Both the position numbers and the translations under genes were made by a program. A stretch of 64,000 bases of DNA, taken from assembly GCA_963682025.1 (NCBI GenBank), contig OY821518.1:126957582-127021581 (forward strand), read 5' to 3'. Source of the stretch: Cordilura impudica. Its lineage: Eukaryota; Arthropoda; Insecta; Diptera; Scathophagidae. Shown here piece after piece: positions 1 through 10,483 of the stretch. Numbering within the stretch: position 1 is the stretch's first letter; every line of letters begins with the position of its first letter. The notes beneath the pieces were generated by a model. That model saw only the letters and a program-made list of their open reading frames with translations, had not been told where the DNA came from and made no database searches.

Positions 1-124
1 ATATCTGCAAAAATGGCGAACTTCTGCAAATAAATACCTTTCAAATGGTATATTTTTTGTCAAATCGGTTGGTAATTCAAGATTTAGAATATGCCACAAA
101 AACCGCCTTCCCTATTTATATTTA
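1..124 (-). mobile_element. Helitron-type element, 5'-end fragment (copy H1)
   Basis: This partial copy, entering from the left edge, matches the 5' half of the Helitron-type family seen many times in this window. It keeps the words around 'aatacctttcaaatggtat' and 'ccgccttccctatttata', which in complete copies lie next to the TC start. The extreme 5' end is eroded and it abuts copy H2 at its CTAG end. No coding capacity. Confidence 0.55.
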
Positions 125-501
125 CTAGCAGATTCCAGCCCTCGAAATTCGATTGCAAATTCGAGGAAATTAATTTTTTCATTAAATGAAGACCCTTAAG
201 GTATGCTAATCAATTATAGCCAATTCACAAATCAACTCAAAAAACAAACTCATTTTTATTACAAACACATTAACAAATTTAATAAACACACACATAGCAT
301 ATGTATAATTTTATGTATGTGTTAGTAGCAACTTTAAATGCAATTTACTCAAAATAAAGGAAAAAATTTAAAAATCTGTAAATCTGCAAAACGGCTAAAA
401 ACAAATACCTTTCAAATAATATACGATTGGTGAAAATCGGGATAAAACGGTAGAACAAAACATCGGTCACAAGAAATCGACTAGCCTATTTATATTATAG
501 A
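125..501 (-). mobile_element. Non-autonomous Helitron-type element, full length (copy H2)
   Basis: Read on the minus strand it starts TCTATAATATAAATAGGC and ends CTGCTAG, with A before and T after. This is the Helitron layout: 5' TC, 3' CTRR, insertion between A and T, no target duplication. A small palindrome built on CTCGAATTTCGAG in better copies lies about 12 nt inside the 3' end, where Helitrons carry a hairpin. About 377 bp, no ORF. The family resembles the DINE-1/HINE class of flies, but that assignment is inference. Confidence 0.72.
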
Positions 502-1600
502 TATATATTATACTTTATATTTACAACTTTAAATTTATGGGACGAGACACAGTAATAACATGGTGAAATTAATAGCTCACGATATTTACGTTGCGTGACC
601 AAAAGAACATAATATATATCTGTGGTTTTCTAGGATAACCGCGTATGTCATAAAATCAAAATGTGCAGGGTAGCCAAAAAACGTTATATTTGAAATTATG
701 GGCTCGATATAACGATTTTAGAGTTTTTTATTTAACAGTCCTGTAGATATGGGCAATAAATACTTTATATAAAATTTTGAGTCAAAAATCTTTAGAGTAG
801 ATCCTAGAGAAGGACAAAAAAAAAAAACAATATGTAAATTACACTGTGTGCAGATAAAACAACTTATGTCGACAAACGTCGTTTTCTTTGAAAAAGAAAG
901 CTACCAATGCAACCACCCATGTAGACATAAGTTGTTGTTGCTTGAAAAATGGATTTTTTTTGTTCGTCAACAAAAAGTTTACGGGAGTTAGGATGAGAAT
1001 ATAATATCGTATCAAGAATAATAGTGATAAGAAATAACAGAAATAAGCAAACAAGTTTTTACACGTGGTTATAAACTGAAAACTAAAATTATTTTACATA
1101 TTTTTTCATTAATAACAACGTATGTCGCTATGTGTCGTTTTCTGAGAAAATAATTTGTCAGCGATCAAACGTAGGTTGACATACGTCGTTAGTGCTGCAA
1201 ATTAATTTAATAAACATTTAAGTTACGTCGTTATTTAAAGAAAAAAAAAACTCAGAAATGGTCAATATTTTTTTTTTTTTTAAATTGAACACATGTAAAG
1301 AGCGTTGAAAATTAATATAAAGGGTCCGCCATCTAACGTTTTTTTTTTCAACTATTATTTCGTGAATGGTAACACTTAGCTCATGTCTGATTTGACAGAT
1401 AATTAGTTTTATCCTTCCGCTGAACGAATATGGTTGTGTATACGCTTGAATAACGCTGGGAAATATTGCTACATTACTTTGAAAATCATGGTAATGTTGC
1501 AGAATGTGTGCGAAAATTGCGTACGGATTTTGGAAGAAGAGAAGCACCGTCAGCTCCGTATGTTCGTTATCTTGTGAAAAAAGTGAAGGAAACTGGCATC

Positions 1601-2831
1601 ACATTTATTTATTTATTTATTTGTTGAGGATAAATACAATACAACAAGAGCATGTCTTATATTACAGTATTGGGTAGATTAAGGCAAACATAGAATATTG
1701 TTAAACAAAATAAAATAAAATTAATACCTATACAATTTTAAATATTTAAAACAATAACTTGACAATTATTTAATTATAAGTAAAACAAGTATAATAGTTA
1801 TTATAAAATATTTTAATTACGCTAAGTTGCTAAATATAGCTGCTTTGAAGTGCCTTGCATTGCTAATAATTTGAATGTTGGGGGGTAGTTGGTTCCAAAG
1901 GCGAATAGAATTCAGGAAGAAATGGCGTTCAGATATTTGCTTTTTATATCGTACAGTGTTAATTTTTTTACCTCGCATTGACCTCGAAAAAGTTATTCTG
2001 TTGTAAAGGTATTCAGGTTGACCTGTATAAATTATTTTATGTAAATACAACAATGTTCGGCATTTTAGTAAGTTTTCGAATGATATATTATAGATTTGTT
2101 GCGAGTATTCAGAGATGCTGCTGTGTCTTTTGCGGCCATATATGTATCTGGCAATGTTATTATAAGTTACATTAAGCCTTTGTTTGCTTAATGAATCGCA
2201 ACTGGAAAAAAGCTCACATCCATACATTAGTGTTGGTAATAAGTAGGTCTTGGCAAGTAACATCCGAATATGCAAGGGCGTATAATACTGTGACATCCAT
2301 AGATTTCTCAGCATAGCAAAAGTTTTACCGCAGACAAATTTAATGTGATCCGACCAATCAAGTTTTTTGTTGAATATAACGCCAAGGTTTTTCGAAGTTT
2401 TAGCTAGATCAATTTTTGTGTTGTTAATCAGTATAGGTGGTAGATTTGTCGGTAAGGTCTCTGCTTTATCAATGATCATACCAATAGATTTTTTAGCATT
2501 TAAGCAAAGACCATTTGCTGATGCCCATTCATAAATATAGTTGAGATCATCGTTTATCTTCCCAATGCATTCTGTAACACTCGATGGTTTACAGCTAATG
2601 TAGAGCTGGACATCGTCCGCGTACATTTGTATTCCACAGAAATGAATTTGTGAAGGCAGGTCATTTGCATATATAGCATACAATAGTGGACCAAGTATCG
2701 ATCCTTGTGGCACTCCTCTAGGCATTAAACAGCTGTTAGAGTTATTCGATCCATTATATACAGACTGACTTCTATCGCAAAGATAAGAGTAAATTAACTT
2801 TACAGCTGTAGTTGAAAAATGAAATAAGCCT
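1601..2831 (-). mobile_element. 5'-truncated non-LTR retrotransposon (LINE) inserted in mariner
   Basis: Flanking mariner sequence stops at 1600 (...ACTGGCATC) and resumes at 2832 (CTCATCG...). The second mariner copy shows the uninterrupted joint, so the LINE is exactly placed. The minus-strand element ends in a tandem AAAT tail (1601-1625) after about 200 bp of 3' UTR and is truncated at its 5' end inside the reverse transcriptase. I see no clear target-site duplication. The insertion is younger than the mariner. Confidence 0.85.
1817..2831 (-). pseudogene. LINE reverse transcriptase, C-terminal two thirds (CR1/Jockey-type)
   Basis: One open frame of about 338 codons runs from the truncation point to a stop at 1817. 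It shows the RT block GVPQGSILGPLL, the catalytic box MYADDVQLY, and further on the thumb and tail region common in CR1/Jockey-type LINEs (RLWNQLPPNI near the C-terminus). The N-terminal RT fingers and any endonuclease are missing through 5' truncation. The frame has no stops or frameshifts, so the insertion is fairly recent. The exact clade cannot be settled by eye: CR1, L2, Kiri and Jockey groups share these motifs. Confidence 0.82.
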
Positions 2832-3954
2832 CTCATCGATAAACCAAAACGTGAAAAGCCAAAAACAGTGCGTACACCCGAGAATATTGCTGCTGTGGCA
2901 GAAAGTGTGCGTGAAGCGCCATCAACATCAATTCACCGTCATTCTCAAGAATTGAACATTTCGGAGGCATCATTGAGACGAATTTTGCATAAAGACCTTG
3001 GTATGACGCCATACAAAGTCCAATTGCTTCAGGAGTTGAAGCCAACTAACCATTCAATGCGTTTTCGCTTCGCTAAGTGGGCCTGCGATCGACTTACAGA
3101 AGATGCTGATTTTGCCAAAAAAAAAATCATCTTTTCAGATGAAGCTCATTTTGATCTTGGCGGGTATGTAAACAAGCAAAATTGTCGCATTTAGGGCACA
3201 GAAAACCCGCACGCATACATTGAAAATGCCGATACACCCAAAACGAGTCACTGTTTGGTGCGGATTTTGGTCCAGAGGCATAATTGGGCCATTTTTCTTC
3301 GAAAATGAGCAAGGAGTGGCCGTTACAGTCAATGGCGATCGTTATCGGGCCATGTTGAACGAATTTATGTTCACAAAAATTGAAGAGGAGGATATTGGCA
3401 ACATTTGGTTTCAACAGGACGGCGCTACGTGCCACACAGCCGAAGCTACACTCGATGTTTTGCGCCCTGTTTTTGAAGATCGCATTATATCGTTTGGCCA
3501 CCTCGGAGCTACGATTTGTCACCGTTGGACTATTATTTGTGGGGTGCCCTCAAAGATAAGTGTTACGCCAACAAGCCAGATACAATTGACGCTTTAAAGG
3601 ACAATATTCGTGAAGCCATTGGTGAAATACAGCTGCACACAATCGATAATGTGCTTAAAAATTGGACCGATCATGTAGGCTACTGCATGACCAGCCGAGG
3701 CAGCCATTTGAATGAAATTATTTTCCATTATTAACCGGAAGGATTTTACTTTCAAATAAAAAAAGAAATTTGAGATAATATTCAGTAGTTTTTTTTTATA
3801 GCATTTTCAAAAAAAAAAGTTATTTGGCGGACCCTTTATTTGGCATCGTTAACTCAAAACTGACAAAAATGGACATACGCGGTTATTCCAGAAAACCACA
3901 GATATATATTTTCTAAAGAATATATATATATATGTTTTTGTTTTAACTTTTAGA

Positions 3955-4408
3955 GGGACTATATACCTCCATGCGGTGAGGGTGTAATGGGTTTGTGCTG
4001 ATCAAGTCACTTTCTAAGTCGATTTAGCCATGTCCGTCCATCTGTCTGTCCGTCTGTGTGTCCATCCAAATATTGTGGTCAAACTACAGACCGTAAATAT
4101 GAATATATTTTGTTGAAATTTAGTATATAAGCATTTATCGACTATATGACGAACTCTACTGAAATTGGTGAAAATCGGTGCCTGTTCAGTGTCTATATAA
4201 ATGATCTCTATGATTTCGTCTTAAATAAGCCTAATATCCTAATTGCCATATACATCTCGGTAAAATTTGGTTAAGCTTATGTGCTTATTACAATTATTAA
4301 TAAGTAAGCTAAAAAATAAACCCTGTAGGACTAATTTTAGTCATAGTCTTCACTAAAATCTACATATATTAAAAAGTGTATTGCAGAGATATTTCTGAAA
4401 TTTGGTTT

Positions 4409-4445
<37 letters not shown>

Positions 4446-4676
4446 AAAAATAACTGACCTCACCAAATATGGTCAGGATCGGTTAAATTTTCGACCTAGG
4501 CCCCATATAAAAATCACATCTGATTTACCTTTTTTCATATAGGCAGGCAATAAATTTATGACACACAAATTTGGTTTATGCTTATTTTTGATATCCAATT
4601 AGTTGGACTAAAATCCTTTCTCTTAACTCATGGTATAGGTCGGTCTAGACCGACATAAGTTTTTTGCTTGTTTTTG
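3955..4676 (+). repeat. Dispersed repeat family B, copy 1 (diverged)
   Basis: This is a copy of the family seen at ten places in the window. In order: an opening block with 'gggtgtaatgggtttgtgctgat', a GTCCGTCC-type microsatellite (4030-4062), the conserved word 'aatatattttgttgaaattt', several 'gatcggt...ccccatata' words, and an end with the palindrome GTCGGTCTAGACCGAC followed by CTTGTTTT. Strongly diverged, with a T tract of more than 30 bases at about 4408-4444. Non-coding. Confidence 0.75.
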
Positions 4677-4900
4677 TTTTGTATTAAATGTATCCTTAAA
4701 TTAACATATTGGTAGCTAATTCAGATTAAAATATTTTAGATTTTGCTTTTTTAAAATGTTGGTATCTGACATTTTGTGATATAAGGCAAAGTTAAAATAG
4801 TGAAAGATTTTTTATGAGGATTCATTTATAACGCTGGCTCCGTCGGTGTCCTAAAGGACTTATAGGATTTTTACTCTAGCAAGAGAATATATTATTCAGA

Positions 4901-5483
4901 CGAGCAGAACCCAGCCGTCGAAATTCGAGTGCAAATTTAATTTAATTTAATTCTTTCATTCAATTTATTTCTTTCAATGTTTTTTAATCTATTAAATTCA
5001 TTAAATTTATTTCATTATAAATATTTGTTGAACAGACAGAAATAAGAGACTAAATGTATTTGAACCACCTTGTATGCCACCAAAAGGTATGCTAATTTTA
5101 GACAATTAACAATTCAACACAGGGCGTGTGATATGCAATTATATAAGGAAATTCGATTGTGTTATTGTCTTCATTTTCGTTATTGGTTTTTGTCCAAAAT
5201 TATTTTTCAATTCAACACAGGGCTTTCATATACAATTTTTGCAAACACATTAAAAAATTTAATAAACACACACACGCATTGTATAATTTTATGTATGTGT
5301 TAGGAGCAACATTAAATGAATTTTACTAAAAAAAAAAAATGTTCCAGGTGGTAAAATTATGTAAATCTGCTGGACAGCTAAAAAGAAATACCTTTCAAAT
5401 GCAGTATGTTTGGTCAAAATCGTTTCAACACTGACGAAGTTACATCGGTCACAAGAAATCGCCTTGCCTATTAATATTATAGA
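4901..5483 (-). mobile_element. Non-autonomous Helitron-type element, long variant (copy H3)
   Basis: Minus-strand copy with the usual TCTATAATATTAATAGGC start (at 5483) and a 3' end mutated from CTAG to CTCG. It is about 580 bp against the usual 350-380 bp because the A/T-rich block near its 3' end is expanded and the segment with 'ttcaacacagggc' is present twice (about 5112 and 5212). No ORF of interest. Confidence 0.68.
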
Positions 5484-5547
5484 TAATTATTTGTTCGATC
5501 TATAGAAGAAATCATCATTGATGTTTATAACACTAAAATATACTAGA

Positions 5548-5700
5548 AACTGGTCAAAAGGAAAAGTAATTAACTTAAAATTGTACTTTATAGGTTAAGT
5601 ATTGGCAACAGTATTAAAGAGATATTAATTTATATTGTTTAAGACACATAGAAGGGTAGCAAAGATACGGCTCAGTCGAATATAACACTCTTAGTTGTTT
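5548..5700 (-). repeat. Dispersed repeat family C, terminal remnant
   Basis: Contains 'gcaaagatacggctcagtcgaatataacactctta', split here as the words AAGATACGGCTC and GTCGAATATAACACTC. This is the reverse complement of the family C start at 20661 (AAGAGTGTTTAATTCGGC). It aligns in direct orientation with 57566-57745 over about 170 bp. A decayed end of a longer copy. Confidence 0.5.
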
Positions 5701-6650
5701 TTATTTATTTTTTTAATTTTAATTTCAATAAAAAAAACACAGACGTAGCAGAGCAATTCGGACCACTCAATACACTTGTAGCCGCTCTGTTGTTGCATAG
5801 TGTACATTTGCAACAAAGTAGGTACGAGTTGTTAAGTTTTGTGGCGTCAGGTTTTATAAGTTTAAAATGTTAAACAAAAAGACAAAAGAGACCTATTGAA
5901 AACTTTTAGAAGCTTCTGTAATTCTTTAAAATAAATACTAAAGCATGAACAAGTACTCGTAAGTATGAGGTTTGATAAGTTTTTGCTTTTGTTAATTTTG
6001 TTTACACGGCCATGTCCACTAAGAATATTCGTGCATACCCAAACTACAAAATAATGTATTGAATTACAACAATTTTTTTTTTGAAAAGGGTCAAACATTA
6101 TAACAATAAAAACATGAAACTTTATTTTTGGTTATGTGCATCAGCAACTGGCTTCTCTTTATATTTTGTTTGGTAAATTACGAAATTTGATATAATTAAT
6201 GTTGATCACATTATAAAAAATGTTCAGAGTGTGGAATAATGTTTGCACACCATAGTAAATAAGGATAACGCAGGAGTGCGATGAGGTGTTGAAAATGATT
6301 CGTTGCTTTTTTTTTTTTGTACCCCAGTAATCGGATATTATTTATTATTCTTCCCTACAATGTTTTAACACACAAGTGCAGATGTCATCAAAGAAAAAAT
6401 GAACTTTTGAGGTTAAACTGTAAATTAATTCTATCATTATTACAATGTATTCTAAAATCCGTGTTAAATATGGCTCGAAAGTGGCTTATAATGAAGAACG
6501 GACTTAAAAAAATATTAACATATCGGTTCATAACCGTGAAAATATTCTAAAATTTTATGTTTTTTTTCGACGAAGAAATATTTGCATTTCACAAATATTT
6601 CATAACTGTAAATAGTACGAATGTAAATTTGACTTAAGCGCACTTTCTTA
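5701..6650. other. AT-rich stretch, nothing recognised
   Basis: I see no coding signal, RNA gene or clear repeat boundary here. Short open frames are what base composition predicts. A T-rich tract lies near 6307. Confidence 0.4.
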
Positions 6651-7054
6651 AGGAGTGAGATCGAAAAAATCTTAACATACGTAAAGTGTCTCTAAAGTTT
6701 TGATTAAATCGAAAGTATATAAGTTTAATTTGCATAAGTTTATAGTTCTAATCACAACTTATGAACTTGTGGACCTTTTCCGGAAACCCTTTCATTATGG
6801 ATTTTATAGCCGTTCCTGTCTCTTTTTTGGTAGTCTATCTCCGTTTAAAATCTTCCACATGTGGGGACATATTTTTTGTGCTCTTCAACTCCCTTTACAC
6901 GAGAGCCCAATATCTTTCCACTGGCCTAAGCTCCTTCAATTTTAAAGTAATTGCATCCTTTGGTACAAAAACAACACTAATGTTCTTGTAACACTCAAGA
7001 GCTTTCATACCGCCAAATCAGGCCAAGAATATGTGGATGCATGATGTTGGCTTA

Positions 7055-7236
7055 AGCGCCCCGGTAGGTGAGTAGGTAGCGTGCTCGCCTATCATGCGGG
7101 GGTCGTGGGTTCGATTCCCACCAGAGGCTTTGGTGTGTCGCTGCAAAAAAAAAAAAAAACCTAGCCAAACTTAGAATCTGCAAACAAGCCACTCGGCATC
7201 GCGGAACTAGGCTAAAAAAAAAAAAAAAAAAAAAAA
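7055..7236 (+). mobile_element. tRNA-derived SINE
   Basis: A tRNA-like head of about 80 nt carries polymerase III boxes, followed by an A-tract linker (7144-7158), a tRNA-unrelated body containing 'gccactcggcatcgcgg', and a terminal A tract of about 24 bases (7213-7236). The head pairs weakly at its ends (AAGC with GCTT). It lies inside the Tc1/mariner element; the segment on either side matches the uninterrupted duplicate near 7500-7560. I could not find a clear target duplication. It could be a free tRNA pseudogene, but the A-tail argues for a SINE. Confidence 0.78.
7065..7118 (+). promoter_or_regulatory. Internal polymerase III promoter of the SINE (A and B boxes)
   Basis: A box TAGGTGAGTAGG at 7065-7076 is close to the TRGCNNAGYGG consensus. 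B box GGTTCGATTCC at 7108-7118 fits GGTTCGANTCC perfectly. The spacing is 31 nt between boxes, normal for tRNA genes. The match supports type 2 polymerase III transcription of the SINE. Confidence 0.75.
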
Positions 7237-8153
7237 ATGAAAGGAAGGAGTCTTCTTTGCAAACACTACCCTATATAAATTTCGTTTTTTTAGAGCCCGT
7301 TGAAACAAATGACTTGCTTATTTTGCTGCACCTGCATATTGTTCGCCATACCAGGTTATTGTTCCACATTTTGGAATAACTTTTATGTGCTCTTCAATTT
7401 CCTTTCCACCAGAGCCAAATATCTCTCGACTTTCCTAAGCAACGGACAGTTTGGAGAAGTTATTGTCCAAGAGCTTTCTTACCGTAGTGAAAGGACGCCA
7501 AATCGGGCCAAAAATATGTGTCCACATTATATTGACGTATGCAAGGAAGTATTTTTCTTATATATTTATATAACAAACGATTTGCTAATTTTGCCGCAAC
7601 TGCATATTGTTTGCCATACCAGGAACTTCTTTGGAAATTACGTCTGATTTTGGATCCTAAACTTATCTTCAACATTTACCCGAGCGTTAGCAACACTACA
7701 TACGATTCATCCGCCATTATGCAGCAGGAGTTTTTCTCTATGAAATATGATTTCAATTCGCGTGCTCTGTTTTTAGACTCTAAATTTTTGGTAGCGTTCT
7801 TTCTGGAACTCTTTTCAAGTTTTTTGGCCAATTCTCCTTATACTTCTATTTTGGCCAACTTTTTATAGCACCAACTTGGATTTTGTTGAAAATATTTAAT
7901 CACTCATTTGAATCAAACTAACAAGAAATTAACATGGGTGCCATTAAACAAAATAACTGACATATTCTTCAAAGACAACTTAATCAAGGAAAAATAATCA
8001 GTTAATGCTTCCGAAGAAAGTGAGGAGGAAAAACGTATGTTAAGATTTTTTCAATCTCACTCCTTAGTATATTTATGCGATAAAGTTAAAGCACAGTTAA
8101 TTATAAATATCCTGCTTGTTTAAGGTTTTTTTTAGTACTTAAGCAGATAAGCA

Positions 8154-8619
8154 TCCATAATATAATAGACAAGACCTTTTCATGTGACGTCTCCTAAACT
8201 TTAAGTTACCAACCGATTTTAACAAAAAATATACCTTTTGAGAGGTATTTCTTTACAGATGTGCACCATCTTTACAGATGTATACCAACTGGTACATTTT
8301 TTTTTGGGTAATATTCATTTAAAGTTGCTACTAACCCATACATAAAACACATATTTAAGTTCGAAATAAAAAAACTATACAATGCGGTGTGTGGTTATGA
8401 ATTGGCTAGAATTGTTTAGCAACTGTGTGTTCAAGTAATATATCTAATGAAATTTAATGAATTTTATATAAAAATTCACAATTTATTAAATTTTATTTAA
8501 CTACTCATTAATTTTTTATATATCTAATAGATTACCAAAAACATTGAAAGAAAAAATTTAATGAAAAAATAAAATTTCCTAGAATTTGCACCCGAATTTC
8601 AAGTGCTGGGTTCTGCTAG
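8154..8619 (+). mobile_element. Non-autonomous Helitron-type element (copy H4)
   Basis: Plus-strand copy starting TCCATAATATAATAG and ending CTGCTAG, flanked by A and T. The middle part is diverged and its A/T-rich 3' block is expanded, as in H3. Non-coding. Confidence 0.68.
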
Positions 8620-8998
8620 TTTAGTATTATTTGCTCTAGTTTTTCCCAACTTTTTTAAATTTTAAATACTTTACTTACAGTTCCATTTGATCAAGAGACA
8701 CAGTATTGAAGGTGAAAGAATCATGTAAAAAATTACATTATTAATTTATTATTTATTACGCTTTTTATTGTTATAGTTCACACTTCTAAGTTACGAGGAA
8801 TCAGGTTTGTAAGCCAGATCGTTTAAAATTGGAAAAACTAGAGTTTCTTCCCTTTAATCAACTTTCGCTTATCAATTTAATTGTTTCCATTATTTTGGCT
8901 GCTCCATAAAAACTAAAAACTCTTTTTCGAGAGGTCATCAACAAATTCTTAAAAATAATTTAAGCCCGTTGAGCAAATATCGTTTGCCGTGAAAAGTA
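8620..8998. other. AT-rich stretch before the Transib fragment
   Basis: Nothing recognised. It holds no copy of the Transib N-terminal coding region, so the fragment that starts at 8999 is truly truncated on this side. Confidence 0.45.
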
Positions 8999-10449
8999 GA
9001 TAGATCTAAGAGGCGGAAACTTAAAAATTTTAACGAGGAAATTGGTTCTACAAATATAAAAGAATCTTTTCTACATCAATTACGAGCACAAAACCAATTA
9101 ACAAAAGTGGATATCATTGAAAAAACTTGTAATGCTAGTCCAGTGAGAACAAAGCGAATTCTTAAAAGTATACCAACTCCGAGCGATGCAAAACAGTTCA
9201 CAAATGAGGAGGCATTAGCATTATTTCTGGATTTGAAATTAACAAAACACCAATATATTCAGCTCAGATTGCGTGCGATTGAAAAAGGCTCAAATATGTA
9301 TCCAGCATATCATCACATAACAGCTGCTAAAATAGACTGTTTGCCATCAAAGGACACTATTACAATCACACCAATTTCGGCAGAAGTACAACTACAATCT
9401 TTACTTGATCACACAGCCAAACGCTTGCTACAATCAATAACAGGAACTGAGTTAAAGAAATATGGAAACACAAAGTTAATTCTATTTTGTAAATGGGGAT
9501 GTGATGGTTCTTCGGGACAAAAACAATACAAACAAGTTGTATGTGAAAATATTTCGGACTCAGATATGTTCATGGTATCATTTGTACCATTGCGATTGAA
9601 AAAGATTTTGGAAGATTCGGAGCCTTCGAGTAGTACAACGCAAACAATGGATATTTGGAAAAATGAGACACCATCTTCTACGAAATACTGCAGGCCAATC
9701 AAATTTGAATTCAAAAAAGAAAGTCATGATGCCATTAACAAAGAAGTTAGTGATATCAAGGCCCAAATAGCAACACTACAGCCATTACAATTACAGTTAG
9801 ATGGGCAGCAAATTGAAGTAAGCTACCAATTAGTGCTGACAATGATAGATGGAAAAGTAGGTCAGGCTTTGACTAACACGAAGGCTGCATCCAGCTGCAT
9901 TATATGCCAAGCAACATCAAGCCAATTAAACCAAGTCCCGACAAAATCATTCGATAATACCGATGCCTTCGAATTTGGATTATCACCACTACATGCAAGA
10001 ATACGACTTATGGAACACATACTAAAAATCAGTTATGATTTGGATTTCGGGCCTTCAGGATCAATAAGAAACAACGAAACCAACAAAGAGTTAAGAAGTT
10101 CAAAAAAGAAACATGTTCAAGATGAATATCGCAAATTTGGATTGATTATAGATCAGCCAAAACAAGGGTCAGGCAATACAAATGATGGCAATACCGCAAG
10201 AAGATTCTTTTCAGATCCAGAAACAGCATCTGAAATAACAGGAGTGGATTTAAACCTTATTTTCAGATTTAAAATAATCCTAGAAGTACTTGCGTGCAAT
10301 GAAGAAATTGACTCTAGAAAATTTGGAGATTATGCTAAGGAAACTGCAAAAATATATACAACCAACTACCCATGGAGAAATATGTCTGCAACAGTCCACA
10401 AAATCCTTTATCATGGAGAAGATGTCATTAAATATCATTTGGTGCCACT
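8999..10449 (+). pseudogene. Transib transposase, internal fragment fused to a Transib 5' end
   Basis: This is a direct duplicate of 11816-13266 (constant offset 2817). I see a single difference, C at 9763 against G at 12580, which is synonymous. It covers residues about 100-582 of the transposase, so both catalytic aspartates are present but the catalytic glutamate region is not. The left break falls inside the gene. The right break falls where the copy runs into CACTGTGG, the exact 5' terminus of the neighbouring complete Transib, so the frame ends after a few foreign codons (stop at 10463-10465). Such a precise joint suggests an aberrant transposition or gap-repair event. An assembly error remains possible because the copies are almost identical. 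Confidence 0.85.
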
Positions 10450-10483
10450 GTGGCTCAAATTTTGATTTCATTGGCCAAAAGTC
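10446..10483 (+). other. Transib 5' terminus, RSS-like
   Basis: Heptamer CACTGTG (10446-10452), a 22-nt spacer, then a nonamer-like CCAAAAGTC (10475-10483). The layout matches a V(D)J recombination signal with a spacer of about 23, where the consensus is CACAGTG and ACAAAAACC. The likeness of Transib ends to such signals is established; the match here is seen directly. Confidence 0.7.

Larger units (their letters stand above)
1430..3734 (+). pseudogene. DD41D mariner transposase, broken
   Basis: The start is the ATG at 1430 (MVVYTLEQ...). The DNA-binding region runs to 1600, the LINE interrupts it, and the frame resumes at 2832 with the linker and HTH2 region. The catalytic part follows from about 3130. 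Visible damage: the LINE insertion, extra A bases near 3120, a TGG-to-TAG stop at 3192-3194, and a frameshift and deletion near 3490-3520. The C-terminus is complete, ending ...NEIIFHY at 3734. Mariner transposases are about 340-350 residues and cut and paste their own element at TA sites. This copy cannot make one. The family is certain; activity is excluded. Confidence 0.88.
1320..3836 (+). mobile_element. DD41D mariner-like element (rosa/Visitor type), split by a LINE
   Basis: Terminal inverted repeats begin AAGGGTCCGCC and are flanked by TA on both sides (1318-1319 and 3837-3838). Subtracting the 1231-bp LINE leaves about 1286 bp, matching the other copy at 42409-43679 (1271 bp). The encoded transposase has FSDEAHF, FQQDGATCH and a last motif reading PLDYYLWG. 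In the intact reading from the second copy there are 41 residues between the second and third aspartates, the signature of the DD41D group. It lies inside the inverted-repeat element of 611-3910. Confidence 0.88.
611..3910. mobile_element. Inverted-repeat element, unclassified, interrupted by a mariner
   Basis: Ends at 611-649 and 3872-3910 are reverse complements over about 38 bp (key words CTGTGGTTTTCT and AACCGCGTATGTC) with two or three mismatches. The interior left of the mariner repeats the theme ACGTATGTCG in both orientations (about 866, 922, 1118, 1176), as subterminal transposase-binding motifs would. Without the mariner the element would be about 0.78 kb and non-coding, so it looks like a MITE. 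A related end-word (CCAGAAAACCACAGAT) recurs near 26849. The superfamily is unknown and no clear target duplication was seen. Confidence 0.6.
6651..8064 (-). mobile_element. Tc1/mariner element with 32-bp ends, decayed and internally duplicated
   Basis: Ends at 6651-6682 and 8033-8064 are inverted repeats (AGGAGTGAGATYG...CTTAACATACGT) flanked by TA at 6649-6650 and 8065-8066. The minus strand retains transposase pieces. Near 7640-7870 is the upstream part, with KLAKKLEKSS and CIMADES as the first catalytic region. Near 7490-7530 is FWPDLASFHYGKKALG, the second aspartate region, and near 6860-6960 is ELRPVERYWALV, the glutamate region. The second-to-third catalytic spacing is about 37, pointing to an ITmD37E-like (DD37E) type. 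The C-terminal segment occurs twice (about 6870-7040 and 7385-7530), so an internal duplication preceded decay. A SINE sits at 7055-7236. Confidence 0.75.

Noticed and set aside
7055..7140. A functional tRNA gene
   Set aside because: Acceptor pairing is poor, the anticodon arm is irregular, and an A-tailed body follows; a SINE head explains it.
9409..9766. Minus-strand frames of 101 and 62 codons, repeated at 12226-12583
   Set aside because: They are shadows of the Transib transposase on the other strand, present twice because the coding sequence is duplicated.
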